Source of the DNA: Terebella lapidaria
Taxonomy: Eukaryota; Annelida; Polychaeta; Terebellida; Terebellidae
Length of the DNA stretch: 64,000 nt
NCBI GenBank assembly: GCA_949152475.1
Contig: OX424555.1
Span: 74,663,499-74,727,498 of the forward strand
Direction: 5' to 3'
Each line of letters opens with the position of its first letter. Positions within the stretch are counted from its first letter, which is position 1. The position numbers were made by a program, and so were the translations under genes. The notes under the pieces are model-generated. The model searched no databases and was not told the DNA's origin. It was given only the letters and a program-made list of their open reading frames with translations. Below are positions 51,801 through 55,385 of this stretch, one piece after another.

Positions 51801-53544
51801 ATTTTTATAGACTTGATAGACATATTGACTAAGTGGATAACAATTTTTGCTATGACATCAGCACCGTCTTTAAGAAATGTCGGGCTTATATCATCTAGCC
51901 CAGTGGCTTTACTTGGTTTTAAGTTTTGAAGCTGTTCTAGAACACATTCACAGCTTACTTCCTGTAGTTTATACAGATCAGAAGAAATACCCTTATAACA
52001 GAAGAACATTTTACATTTTTCCGTGAAAGCACTGTACACATCCTGTAGGTTGGGAAGTTCACTCACAAGTTTGTTTGCAACATTGACAAAGAAATTGTTA
52101 ACATATTGAGAGTTTGTTACCGGGTCGAAACATTTTTTACCATCGCTTTCAAGAACCAAAGGTTCTTGACCTGGTTTAGATTTGAGTCCAAGTGACTTTA
52201 GGGTGTTCCATAACTGCTTTGCATCATCTTAATGATTGTCAATTTGACTGCTTATGTATTCAGATTTTGACTAGACATTGAACCTTATTTCTGTAAGAAC
52301 AATATTCCTTATACAAGGTTAAGTTGTTTTCTGATTTTCGGTATTTATACAGAAATCTATCCCTTTCTGATATGGACTCCAATATTTCAGATGTTATCCA
52401 TGGTTCACAATCTGTTTTAATTCTACACTGTTTTGAAGGGGCGACCATATCAATTACAGTCAACAAAAGTTTTTCAAAGTTTTTCCTGGCAACATTGACA
52501 TCCATACAGTTTATAACCGAGCTCCACTTAACTTGCCTGAGTTTTTTAATAAAAGCATCTGCTGTGTGGTGTTTCATAGACCTTACTGTTACATACTGAC
52601 AAGGAGCCTCCTGTTATTTTACCGTTTTTCCTTGTACAAAAAATCATATCGTGATCACTAAAACCCACTGGAATACATCCAAAATTTCTGATATGGTTGT
52701 CACGATTAACAATAATATGGTCCAGTAGAGTTGAAGTATCATTGGTCACTCTTGTTGGCTCACAAATTATTTGTTTCAACAAGTTTGACTTGAGTAGACC
52801 TCGGTATTCTTTGGTTAACTTCGTTTAAGTGGGTAGCATCATGTTCCAAACTGTAATTATGGAATATACATTGTGATGAGTTGGGTTTGCGTACCAGATT
52901 TTGGAAGAGAGATATATATGGAATAGAAGTATGTATCGTTTGTGTGTATGATACAAAGCAAAACGATTTTATTGGCATCTGAATCGGAGTTGGGACTTTG
53001 TTGTTACGTGCCTTGTTATTATTATAGGCGACATTAGGTGATAGCAGTAATCGATTGGTGCCATACGCCTGTGCTGTGACTCGATCATTCACTATCCTCT
53101 AAAATAGGGGCGGGAACACCTTTTTTTATTTGAGAATCGCAAATACAAAAATCCCGGAGACTGCTTTTGAACACAGGCGGGTGGGGAAGAGAAACATAAA
53201 ATTAATTTTATCAGGCCTTAGGACAAATACGGTATTGATGCAAGTTACTATAACACCCCAATTTTGAACATATCTGAGGGAATGTTTTGTGTTTCGCAGT
53301 CAGATTTACTGGACGTCTGGTGGTCCATTCGCTTCGATTGAAAGAGCCTTCCTGAATAGTACAGGGCGTGAAGTACTTGTGCGGGGCCTATCTGAACCTC
53401 GGGGCCTGACCCTCGACACATCCTCAGGCCGCATGTACTGGGTTGATATGGGCCTCTCCTGGATAGCTACATCTTCTTTCAACAACAATGGACCTTATAC
53501 ACTCATACCTTCCATATCGGTTGGACCAGACATCGCAGTGTATG
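762..53544 (+). CDS. Secreted or membrane discoidin-like/YWTD beta-propeller protein (15 exons, 3' partial)
   Basis: Gene-level entry. Exons: 762-837, 18240-18514, 18713-18897, 19071-19141, 19225-19416, 21051-21243, 21769-22016, 23040-23201, 25292-25483, 30615-30804, 31024-31133, 35123-35239, 39999-40190, 40285-40471, 53300-53544; more must lie beyond 64000. About 878 residues are visible: signal peptide 1-25, a galactose-binding (F5/8 type C-like) domain about 27-180 with all eight of its region's cysteines, a short linker, then YWTD propellers at about 203-467, 468-670 and 671 onward. YWTD propellers are extracellular ligand-binding domains of LDLR-family receptors and nidogen; discoidin domains bind sugars or lipids. 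All intron borders are GT/AG and every phase matches across junctions. No EGF, LDL-A or transmembrane exon is visible. Orthology to a named gene is not claimed. Confidence 0.8.
838..2370. other. Start of intron 1; non-coding with a hairpin
   Basis: No coding sequence was recognised. A local inverted repeat lies at about 1384-1416 and 1463-1496 (arms around GGCTTCAGACCC and its complement GGGTCTGAAGCC, both containing ACGCCGTATT-type sequence). At about 1957-2110 is one copy of a dispersed repeat whose second copy, in the same orientation, lies at about 19810-19965. Confidence 0.5.
1957..2110 (+). repeat. Dispersed repeat, copy 1
   Basis: About 150 bp, highly similar and in direct orientation to 19810-19965. 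Both copies share GCCAGTGTGTCTTTGGAT, then CTATTTGGTCGGGCTTTGT, and end near AATAGATTGATACTTACAT. No coding potential was seen; it is probably a fragment of a non-autonomous element. Confidence 0.75.
2371..2798 (+). repeat. Tandem duplication of a 218-bp unit
   Basis: Unit 1 (2371-2588) and unit 2 (2589-2798) both begin CAGTAT(T/G)CAAGTA and share AAATTGCCCC, ATCAATATAAACACATACAAA, GGCTGCAATATTCCTGGCT and TCATCAACTGGCAAT in the same order. Divergence is moderate, so the duplication is not very recent. It sits just outside the left end of the first foldback element. Confidence 0.8.
4572..4678 (+). repeat. Short tandem duplication in foldback element 1
   Basis: A unit of about 55 bp containing AAGACCCTTTCACAAGAG followed by TTTTCACGATTTTGGCGGAT is present twice, at about 4578-4615 and 4631-4668. 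The copies are almost identical, indicating a recent local duplication inside the element's centre. Confidence 0.8.
5361..5948 (+). CDS. Unrecognised 195-codon open frame in foldback element 1
   Basis: This is the longest open frame in the centre of the first foldback element. The first ~120 residues have ordinary amino-acid composition; the last third is low-information and overlaps the repeat unit near 5950. I recognise no domain, no catalytic signature and no splice context. Another frame (5312-5506) overlaps it. It may be a fragment of an element protein or a chance frame. Confidence 0.2.
   Translation: MPGCELEYFIKNFTTRYIPLHIPGGNILSIVVQPVAQQGWTKTFSDQGRFIIVHQSYREKGEPKVVESFRCKSRRLFVECLEIGNSVCMKMTLFYRNTTAANDRTIQQLPPISCEINFYISLSLYTTHIQVLPSDGQPTNCEPLHKFCYSVCTCIYFSSFPINCLITTLMSYRHKASEIYVFWINLTINTFHLIC
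7386..8148. other. Intron 1 spacer; nothing recognised
   Basis: No exon, repeat family or RNA gene could be supported. TATATCGCGCAGTAA near 1123-1137 reappears inverted near 7669-7685 (ATTTACTGCGCGATATA), which might be ends of an older larger insertion enclosing foldback element 1. Confidence 0.35.
8149..9016. mobile_element. Word-array element 1 (TACGTACGAAA)
   Basis: Outer imperfect inverted repeats of about 26 bp (8149-8174 and 8991-9016) both end inward with GCTGATATATGCC. Inside, 8244-8935 is filled with a degenerate short word, mostly TTTTGTACGTACGAAA and variants such as ACGCGTxxAAAAC, on both strands. An (AAAT)n tract lies at about 8218-8242, with a partner TTTATTTATTTA near 8932. 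No coding capacity. Same plan as 20030-20650 and 42044-42860. Confidence 0.75.
9017..9915. other. Intron 1 spacer; nothing recognised
   Basis: No exon, RNA gene or repeat family could be supported between the word-array element and the second foldback element. Confidence 0.35.
10900..11500 (-). pseudogene. Broken Cys-rich element protein, left-arm copy
   Basis: Reading the - strand from about 11500, successive frames give FCEQVKMFTTLDQ, MGDEALVSLYGG, then FCDKVAKNSSASGPQM, then a Cys-rich tail near 10960-11030 (CHCKKNCTRR followed by KYNILCSA) and YKLYQL. Stops and frameshifts interrupt it. The order of an FC-x-K-V-A-x-SSA segment and a terminal CxC-type Cys cluster resembles, from memory, uncharacterised repeat-encoded proteins common in marine invertebrates; this could not be searched. 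The + strand copy at 12930-13440 has the same blocks. Confidence 0.5.
11650..12241 (+). repeat. Tandem duplication in the centre of foldback element 2
   Basis: Copy 1 (about 11650-11888) and copy 2 (about 11889-12241) both start CCCTGGAGCTGAAGACATTA and end ACAATGGTATACATTGATTG, and share CTCGAGCTGTTATCC. Copy 2 contains about 110 bp (around 12040-12155) that copy 1 lacks, so one internal deletion or insertion occurred after duplication. Similarity elsewhere is above 90% by eye. Confidence 0.85.
12930..13440 (+). pseudogene. Broken Cys-rich element protein, right-arm copy
   Basis: On the + strand the blocks FCEQAKIFTILNQTQ, FCDKVAESTSASELQ and HSRVNVV appear in order, then a Cys-containing segment (YDCRKTEVKEVYRK, then CYTELC) and YKLYQLRS, ending near 13440. 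These match the - strand copy at 10900-11500 block by block, with stops between them. The two form an inverted pair of the same gene, so the foldback arms extend through the coding region. Confidence 0.5.
14411..16440. other. Intron 1 spacer; nothing recognised
   Basis: AT-rich sequence without a supported exon, RNA gene or element boundary. Short open frames on both strands show no recognisable domain. Confidence 0.35.
16465..16650. repeat. Degenerate array of ACTCGTAT/TAAGTCGTA words
   Basis: About 185 bp in which ATACGAGTTAATAAGTC-like words alternate in both orientations with 5-10 bp between them (for example TACGAGTT, CTTATGAGTTAATAAGTCG, ACTCGTATGCATGAGTT). It resembles the inside of the three word-array elements but is more decayed, and no outer inverted repeat was found. 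Confidence 0.55.
16651..18239. other. End of intron 1; nothing recognised
   Basis: No repeat family or RNA gene could be supported. Two + strand open frames (17008-17283 and 17459-17800) lack recognisable domains and I do not call them exons. The intron ends with the acceptor TTTCTACAG at 18231-18239. Confidence 0.4.
18240..18514 (+). CDS. Exon 2: first half of discoidin/F5-8C-like domain
   Basis: Acceptor TTTCTACAG, 275 nt, starting with two bases that complete the exon 1 codon and ending in phase 0 before gttggt. It encodes about 91 residues with F5/8 type C hallmarks: a Ser/Ala-rich start, DTLDG, NEWVA, GEWMLLELGG, then YWVNRIRMLDR. Three cysteines (LLCQ, SGCA, DRCR) pair plausibly with those in exons 3-4. 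The donor is weaker than the consensus, so the 3' border is the least certain point of this exon. Confidence 0.75.
18713..18897 (+). CDS. Exon 3: second half of discoidin-like domain
   Basis: 185 nt after GTTGTAG, phase 0 in and phase 2 out before gtaaat. It encodes a Cys-rich segment ending GIREIQVFG, the usual closing strand of F5/8 type C and related galactose-binding domains. Four cysteines (KDCL, LDCS, PVCT, EICN) and N-glycosylation sequons (NFT, NTT) fit an extracellular protein. Confidence 0.8.
19071..19141 (+). CDS. Exon 4: linker between discoidin-like domain and propeller
   Basis: 71-nt exon between ...GTTACTAG and gtaata, phase 2 in and phase 1 out. It encodes a Gly/Ser start, one cysteine (DTTCWG) and a Pro-containing tail (RQPALP). 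It carries the eighth N-terminal cysteine and joins directly to the first propeller strand. Confidence 0.7.
19225..19416 (+). CDS. Exon 5: YWTD propeller 1, opening exon
   Basis: 192 nt, phase 1-1. It encodes the entry strand ILISARKTELRWIDI and the first full motif LVYWSD, then GTISRAKLDGSG. The pattern hydrophobic-YW(S/T)D-x5-I-x3-x-LDG is that of LDL-receptor class B repeats. Exons 9 and 13 have the same length and phase, showing that propellers were copied as exon sets. Confidence 0.9.
19417..21050. other. Intron 5 with a dispersed repeat and a word-array element
   Basis: No coding exon was seen. It holds the second copy of the 1957-2110 dispersed repeat (about 19810-19965, direct orientation) and the word-array element at 20030-20650. 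Confidence 0.6.
20030..20650. mobile_element. Word-array element 2 (GCGTTCCCTCGC)
   Basis: Outer inverted repeats of about 37 bp (20030-20067 and 20612-20650; shared core GGACATGGAAGAAATATTTT) enclose two opposed arrays. The left array (about 20091-20314) has 11 copies of GCGTTCCCTCGC; the right (about 20350-20602) has 12 copies of its complement, one with a single change. Copies are separated by 9-10 bp spacers drawn from a small set (AATATTATC, ATTCCGGATC, GATCTTATT and similar) that are themselves near-palindromic. Open frames on both strands here are artefacts of the ~21-bp period. No protein is encoded. Confidence 0.9.
21051..21243 (+). CDS. Exon 6: YWTD propeller 1, second exon
   Basis: 193 nt, phase 1 in and 2 out (CAAGG/gtaatt). 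It encodes an EQEIITSD entry, then INNRRMYWTDTG and the sequence toward DKPRAIILHEDQG. RMYWTD is the family consensus. One sequon (NGS) lies in the loop. Confidence 0.9.
21769..22016 (+). CDS. Exon 7: YWTD propeller 1, two blades
   Basis: 248 nt, phase 2 in and 1 out, after TTTTTTTCCAG. It encodes two consecutive motifs, LMLWTDWG and VLYWADAD, the second followed by VEKANLDGTG and ending DLAFYG. LWPNGLALD between them is the conserved (W/R)PNGLxxD strand of LDLR-type propellers. Confidence 0.92.
23040..23201 (+). CDS. Exon 8: YWTD propeller 1, closing exon
   Basis: 162 nt, phase 1-1. It encodes GFLYWSDWSEETI and ends with FNGIHVTTTREN. In LRPs this place reads like MDIHVxHxxRQ and is followed by an EGF module; here the next exon continues straight into another propeller. 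Confidence 0.88.
23438..24790 (+). mobile_element. Element with ~145-bp AGGTCA-rich tandem repeats, copy A
   Basis: It starts near 23438 (ACTAGACGTCAAGGCCTAAA) with a small hairpin (AATGCC...GGCATT) and ends near 24790 after a second hairpin (GGCATTTCTGCTGAAATGCC). About six units carry CTAGGGCCACGAGTCCGAAA, GACGCACCGTTTCCGAGATA, ATGCCGACTCAGCGAAAAAA and AAGGTCAAAGGTCATCCCTA. The unit near 24080-24290 produces a repetitive false open frame. A poly-A-rich block after GTGCGGAAACCAAAAAGTGA lies near the right end. An inverted shorter copy is at 47185-47927 and a decayed fragment at 53869-53975. Confidence 0.75.
25292..25483 (+). CDS. Exon 9: YWTD propeller 2, opening exon
   Basis: 192 nt, phase 1-1, same length as exons 5 and 13. 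It encodes LMYVAGRSEIRLLDLD, then LDYDPLEDYIYWSDIVSG. The preceding exon joins directly, with no EGF cysteines. Confidence 0.9.
25484..29704. other. Intron 9; mostly unassigned
   Basis: No exon, RNA gene or clear repeat boundary between about 25830 and 29700. Near the left end, CCCATGTAGCGCAGCTTACT (about 25676) recurs inverted as AGTAAGGTGCGCTACTTGGG (about 25780), a small hairpin element. Confidence 0.4.
29705..30522. mobile_element. Nested foldback element 3
   Basis: Outer inverted repeats TATACACTAAGCACCAAAA (29706-29724) and its complement (about 30502-30520). Inside is a palindrome of about 230 bp (29880-30112) with blocks GAATCTTGTCAGG versus CCTGACAAGATC and a central hairpin AAGCCCGAGGACGACA versus TGTCGTCCTCAGGCTT. 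Next to it lies a second terminal-repeat element, about 30226-30485, with ends AGAGACCTGGGGCCCGTTTC and inner TCGTTAA words. No coding capacity. Confidence 0.75.
30615..30804 (+). CDS. Exon 10: YWTD propeller 2, second exon
   Basis: 190 nt, phase 1 in and 2 out (GCCAG/gtaata). After GTGTAG it encodes GGQELLVSG, then WVEERKIVWSDYMNGLIE and SLDGSNR, ending SVAVDNNA. KIVWSD replaces the usual YWTD aromatic with Val-Trp. Confidence 0.88.
31024..31133 (+). CDS. Exon 11: shortened blade exon of propeller 2
   Basis: 110 nt, phase 2 in and 1 out. The acceptor GGGGAG/A gives AG+A = Arg, so the junction reads NNARMYWTDG, parallel to NNRRMYWTDTG in exon 6. It then encodes GLIETANMDGSNRY. It is equivalent only to the second half of exon 7, so one blade is missing. 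The splice acceptor was chosen by phase and by alignment; an alternative further upstream would break phase. Confidence 0.75.
32781..33346. mobile_element. Foldback element 4 (~565 bp)
   Basis: Arms of about 185 bp (32781-32970 and 33160-33346) with ends TATACTCTGATTTTTCTAAC and its complement. Inner matched blocks include GGGAGTCAAACGGCAATT versus AATTGCCGTTTGACTCCC and TTGGCAATCTACCCCAA versus TTGGTGTAGATTGGCAA. The 190-bp loop has no coding capacity. Non-autonomous inverted-repeat element. Confidence 0.85.
33556..33678. repeat. Near-perfect 123-bp hairpin
   Basis: The two halves are inverted: GGGTTATTGCACAATATGG at the left end and its complement at the right, meeting at GAAGCCCGACGCG/AAGCGGAGGGCTTC. 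It resembles the 34561-34687 hairpin in layout. Likely a tiny inverted-repeat element, though a transcript would fold like a small-RNA precursor. Confidence 0.85.
34561..34687. repeat. 127-bp hairpin with GCCGAAGGC core
   Basis: Ends ACCTGGTTTTTCCAG and CTGGAAAAAAACAGGT, inner blocks CCGATATTTGCCC and GGGCATATATCGG, and a core GCCCGATGCCGAAGGCCGAG. Same general form as the 33556-33678 hairpin but different sequence. Confidence 0.8.
35123..35239 (+). CDS. Exon 12: YWTD propeller 2, closing exon
   Basis: 117 nt, phase 1-1, after a long T tract and CAG. It encodes DEYFYLADASGIKRVDRSHG, where YLAD is a degenerate YWTD, ending IGLAAKN. It is 15 codons shorter than exon 8. The donor lies in a three-fold repeat of GGTAATGTTCAGA; the second donor (exon end 35257) would add 18 nt in frame. 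Confidence 0.8.
35921..36461. mobile_element. Small inverted-repeat element
   Basis: Ends AAGGAGGACTTCCTATCAA (35921-35939) and its complement (about 36443-36461). Inner inverted blocks include AATGATGTCA/TGACATCATT-type sequence around 36105-36215. About 540 bp without coding capacity. It abuts the next element. Confidence 0.7.
36463..36985. mobile_element. Small TTAA-type inverted-repeat element
   Basis: Ends AACTCATTCACTGCC (left) and GGCAGTGAATGAGTTAA (right), about 523 bp, with the word CGACGAGTTATCTCG twice near the left end (36479-36540). The right end closes with TTAA and the left with TCAA, suggesting a TTAA target as used by piggyBac or Kolobok families. This class assignment is tentative. 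Confidence 0.6.
37130..37348 (-). pseudogene. Coiled-coil coding relic
   Basis: An open frame without an ATG, ending at TAG 37130-37132, encodes a polar helix-forming sequence including QNLIEIQISQREQQ and NRELRKNIEDMKLELVQL, then QPGAPQTDKPSG. Other frames just upstream (to about 37800) give short plausible segments, suggesting frameshifts. It is likely part of a transposon protein, but the family was not identified. Confidence 0.35.
38086..38723. mobile_element. Foldback element 5 (~640 bp)
   Basis: Ends CACCCTGCAACATATC (38087-38102) and its complement GATATGTTGCAGGGTG (about 38707-38722). Arms of roughly 280 bp share ATACGATGTCCGAGATA, TTGGGGTAAATATCG and ACATTTGT(A/G)AAT blocks in inverted order. 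A run of 10-11 G lies at 38239-38249. No coding capacity. Confidence 0.85.
39022..39752 (+). mobile_element. 3' fragment of a non-LTR retrotransposon (LINE)
   Basis: A frame ending at 39362 resembles the C-terminus of a LINE reverse transcriptase (SIKNRNTFKQKISKLL). It is followed by a non-coding tail and the simple repeat AAATAAATTCTATTCTATTC at 39727-39751, a usual 3' end for CR1/L2/jockey-type elements. The rest is absent, as expected from 5' truncation during insertion. The clade cannot be fixed. Confidence 0.6.
39999..40190 (+). CDS. Exon 13: YWTD propeller 3, opening exon
   Basis: 192 nt, phase 1-1, closely matching exon 5: VLIVAMTTELLWVDL, DPDHRGTRIP, VAYDPSSDMVYWSDNT and RRDGSG. It has one cysteine (NRCRR), the only one seen in the propeller region. 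Confidence 0.92.
40285..40471 (+). CDS. Exon 14: YWTD propeller 3, second exon
   Basis: 187 nt, phase 1 in and 2 out (CAAGG/gtgagt). It encodes DQDVIFSTPG, NEHTIFWVDNETNGIE and VLSIDVDDEQG. The exon ends DEQG, as exon 6 ends EDQG. Confidence 0.9.
41377..44471. mobile_element. 3.1-kb TTAA-target DNA transposon, non-autonomous
   Basis: Flanked by TTAA (41373-41376 and 44472-44475). Inverted ends GGTTGTTCGATACACC and GGTGTTTCGAACAACC differ at one base. Removal restores the tandem repeat unit. TTAA targets are used by piggyBac and Kolobok superfamilies. No transposase was recognised; the 125-codon frame at 43039-43416 has no known domain. It carries word-array element 3. Confidence 0.8.
42044..42860. 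mobile_element. Word-array element 3 (ACAGCGTTATAACGCT)
   Basis: Outer inverted repeats of about 36 bp (42044-42079 and 42825-42860; shared GATATCTACGG and GCTCATATTCGCCA). Inside, 42103-42590 and 42718-42810 are packed with near-palindromic words such as ACAGCGTTATAACGCTGT and TTAGAGCGTAATAACGCTCT. A unique core of about 125 bp (42592-42715) separates the two arrays. No protein is encoded. Confidence 0.9.
45149..47042. mobile_element. 1.9-kb DNA transposon with CTTATT target duplication
   Basis: Ends CACAGTGCCGAAACCGACTA and its complement; the match continues inward through ATGGCG and the TTCGAACCACAA region, giving arms of about 75 bp. Both flanks carry CTTATT, a 6-bp target duplication. 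Subterminal copies of GACTATGGTAACGC (45372-45445 and complements near 46750-46820) may be transposase sites. No transposase frame was recognised. The superfamily is unclear. Confidence 0.85.
47185..47927 (-). mobile_element. AGGTCA tandem-repeat element, inverted copy B
   Basis: Reverse orientation of 23438-24790 with fewer internal units (about three). The right end reads AAGGCATCTTTAGGCCTTGA then CATCTAG, matching the left end of copy A; the left end has the T-rich tract complementary to copy A's A-rich block. Open frames here are repeat artefacts. Confidence 0.7.
48225..48490. repeat. Short tandem duplication and hairpin
   Basis: AAAATTGTCCTCAGCTCATG occurs twice in tandem at 48227-48270. 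Next to it, 48310-48480 folds on itself: CCAAAATAAATC with GAGCCTTTGGAATT against AAAGGCTTCGTTTATTTGG, with inner ATGATTTCATTTCTA repeats. Confidence 0.6.
48796..49093 (+). repeat. Repeat A, uninterrupted copy
   Basis: About 300 bp from CACAGGCGTATGGCACC to GCTGACTCGCCAGG. An inverted copy is split by a LINE at 50077-50139 and 52846-53080. One frame is conserved between copies (TIPTFIPYTSLFQNMV versus TIHTSIPYISLFQNLV), so it may be a piece of an element's coding sequence. Confidence 0.7.
49094..50076. other. Intron 14 spacer; nothing recognised
   Basis: No exon, RNA gene or repeat family could be supported. A C-rich run lies at about 49881-49894. Confidence 0.35.
50140..52845 (-). mobile_element. 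Non-LTR retrotransposon (LINE), decayed
   Basis: It runs on the - strand from part of the endonuclease region to the 3' tail (AATAAATCAAATAAATG at about 50143-50160). The 5' part is missing. Coding blocks are listed under 50394-52782. The jockey/CR1/L2 group is likely from the reverse transcriptase motifs, but a tree is needed. Confidence 0.8.
50394..52782 (-). pseudogene. LINE endonuclease/reverse transcriptase pseudogene
   Basis: In order on the - strand: the end of an AP-like endonuclease (52782-52546, EPTRVTNDTSTLLDHII and GFSDHDMI), a linker (52577-52260), the start of reverse transcriptase (52159-51737, LKPSKATGLDDISPTFLK), the core (51662-50775, with QSGFRKAYSTDTCL, ALLDVQKAFDSVNHE, GVPQGSILGP and catalytic YADD), and the C-terminus (50772-50394, IIWNALPNCIK). 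The segments change frame near 52550, 52200, 51700, 50773 and 50600, so no full protein can be made. The YADD active site itself is intact. Confidence 0.85.
53300..53544 (+). CDS. Exon 15: YWTD propeller 3, two blades
   Basis: 245 nt, phase 2 in and 1 out (TATG/gtgagt), matching exon 7 in length and layout. It encodes QIYWTSGGPFASIERA, LSEPRGLTLDTSSGRMYWVD and a closing DIAVYG. It is the last host exon in the window; the remaining blades and C-terminus must lie to the right of the retrotransposon. Confidence 0.92.
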
Positions 53545-54440
53545 GTGAGTATAGAAATAATACAGTGTGGGAATTTGTCCGACTCCGGGAAAACAAATGC
53601 ACCGTTCAAATGCATATAAAATAGCAAATAAATTATTGAAAATCACAGATTTAGAGTTCGGAATGGATCTAGGCCACGTAAGCAATCTCGACTCAGCAAA
53701 AAATATTAGCTTTAGGTAGCTATCGACTGATTGTATTTACTGCGATATATGACCGAAAATGTACCAGCACGCCAAACTGGGACATAGGTATTGCCACCGA
53801 TTGAAATTTAGAGGCGTAATCGACTGTTTAGGTAATTGAATAGTTAACTTGTCAAAGTTCTTTATTGTAATACCCCTCAGACATGTTCGGCTATGGCGAC
53901 GAGTTCAATAGTGTTTCTTACAGTTTCGCTGTAAGGTACATTTTTTTCCGAATTCTGGATAAAAATGAAATATGAAACTGACACACAAACAAAAAGAACC
54001 CCACCAGGTAAAGACCGCTAAAACACGCTTTTCTCTGAGAATTATGATAATAATTTCACCATATATTCCACAAATACCGGTATGGCTTGCATATTAGTTT
54101 TTTCCCAATATGTGGCAGGAAATGCTGAGTCACTCATTCCAGAACATCTGGTTTCACTTCATTCTGGCCATATGTGAAGTTTCATGAAACTCCTTCCGTA
54201 ATGAAGGCTAGTGTTGAATTTCCGATAAAATTCATACGAAAAGGCCACGGGTATGTTGCTCGTGATAAAAAACGAATGAAGAACCTGATATATCAACAAT
54301 TATTTGATGCAGACGCTTCGGGGAATACCTCATGCGGTTGTGAACATTTTGCTCACAATGCGATAGTATTGTGACGTTTGGTAATGACTTGTTTTCGGTG
54401 TGGCCCAAAAAACCTGGTTTCTCTGATCGTATAGACTTTA
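53545..54440. other. Intron 15 before the retrotransposon
   Basis: No exon seen. About 53869-53975 is a decayed unit of the 23438-24790 repeat family (CCCTCAGACATGTTCGGCTA, GGCGACGAGT). The retrotransposon 3' LTR begins at 54441. Confidence 0.5.
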
Positions 54441-54927
54441 TGTAACTCCCGCTCGTTGTGATTCGAGAGCCGTCACTAAATTGGTGTCCCCCAACGCTGG
54501 TGTATCATCACTCCGTAGCTCACCGGCTTCACTTAGGCAAGAAGCAACTCAGATGTAAATAAATTGAAGATTTATATACATCAAATCAACTTACAATTGT
54601 ATGGCTGGTCACCCACGTGACGTACAAATATGAAGTTCAGACATGGAGCACTGTATGATCACATTTCAAAAATAAATAGTGCACGAGGGCACAACTAAAA
54701 AGAGTTCTTAGCCGGCGGCGTCTCTCTGTCCCTTCCCGTTGAAGTTTCCCGTCCCGCTTAGTCGAATGGTTTCTCCAGGTAGTCGGTCTAAATCCCGGTT
54801 GACTCTAAGGCCCTGAAGAAGGAGTCGTCCGCACGGAGTTCGTCGAGTCCCTTGGCTGTGGCGGTGACGATCTCCCCACGGTCGATGTCGCTGTTGCAGT
54901 GCTCTCAGAGCGGCCGTCCGCTCTCCC

Positions 54928-54935
54928 TTATATAG
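54928..54935 (-). promoter_or_regulatory. TATA box of the LTR promoter
   Basis: CTATATAA on the - strand, followed by a GC-rich start region (GGGAGAGCGGACGGCC). It lies about 26 bp downstream of the nearest TTCCGCGAAC unit and would direct transcription toward the LTR R region. Confidence 0.65.
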
Positions 54936-54960
54936 CCAGGGTGGCTGCGCGCGCATCTTC

Positions 54961-55190
54961 GTCCGCGAACGTATCTTCCGCACTCTTCTCCACGTGGTGA
55001 AGACTGCGTCCGCGAACGGTTCTTCCGCGGAGGCTCCTCTTCCGCGAACGGTGCTTCCGCGACTGATGCTTCCGCTGATGATGCTTCCGCAATCGTGCTT
55101 CCGCGAACGGTTCTTCCGCGAACGATGCTTCCGCTGATGATGCTTCCGCAATCGTGCTTCCGCGAACGGTTCTTCCGCGAACGGTGTCTT
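54961..55190 (-). repeat. TTCCGCGAACG array in the LTR (U3)
   Basis: Seven exact TCCGCGAACG words plus variants (CTTCCGCTGATGATG, CTTCCGCAATCGTG) fill the region upstream of the LTR TATA box. A block of about 60 bp beginning GATGCTTCCGCTGATGATG is duplicated in tandem (about 55066-55185). Position in U3 suggests promoter or enhancer sites. Confidence 0.8.
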
Positions 55191-55265
55191 CGCAAGTGGA
55201 CTTTGTAGATCACGTGACCGTTCCTAACGAACGTTTCAGCGCGGCAGTTGCATGGTTTTGTTACA

Positions 55266-55283
55266 ACTCCACCCTTTCTGGAG
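55266..55283 (-). other. Polypurine tract
   Basis: The - strand reads AGAAAGGGTGGAGT directly before the TGTAACA start of the LTR. Such a purine run primes plus-strand synthesis in LTR retrotransposons. Confidence 0.7.
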
Positions 55284-55385
55284 ATCAACGTCCCCGTTGA
55301 TCCTTTCTCTCTCTTCTTTTCTCTTCTTCCTCCTTCTTCGTCTTTTCCTGCCTGTCTGATGTTTACAGGGCTCTCTCCCTCCACT

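Larger units (their letters stand above)
50077..53080 (-). repeat. Repeat A, inverted copy split by a LINE
   Basis: On the - strand, 53080-52846 matches the first two thirds of repeat A and 50139-50077 the last part, in the same order. The 2.7 kb between them is a LINE. The break falls at ...AACATGATxxxAAC, contiguous in the intact copy at about 49020-49040. This supports insertion of the LINE into an older repeat. Confidence 0.65.
40472..53299. other. Intron 14 (12.8 kb), filled with mobile elements
   Basis: No host exon was seen. From left to right: a (GTC)n-rich element start (about 40779-40870), a ~133-bp tandem array with two insertions (41240-47165), an inverted AGGTCA element (47185-47927), hairpins (48225-48490), repeat A (48796-49093), an unassigned stretch (49094-50076), and an inverted repeat A split by a LINE (50077-53080). 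Confidence 0.6.
54441..55265 (-). repeat. 3' LTR of the gypsy element (825 bp)
   Basis: Bounded by TGTAAC at 54441 and GTTACA at 55265, the short inverted ends expected for an LTR, and preceded on the - strand by a polypurine tract. It holds a TTCCGCGAAC repeat array and a TATA box. The second LTR is off the window, so the borders rest on the end motifs and the polypurine tract alone. Confidence 0.7.

Noticed and set aside
54905-55384. 159-codon - strand frame downstream of the third ORF
   Set aside because: It crosses the polypurine tract and LTR start and runs through the repeat array; better explained by the array period.
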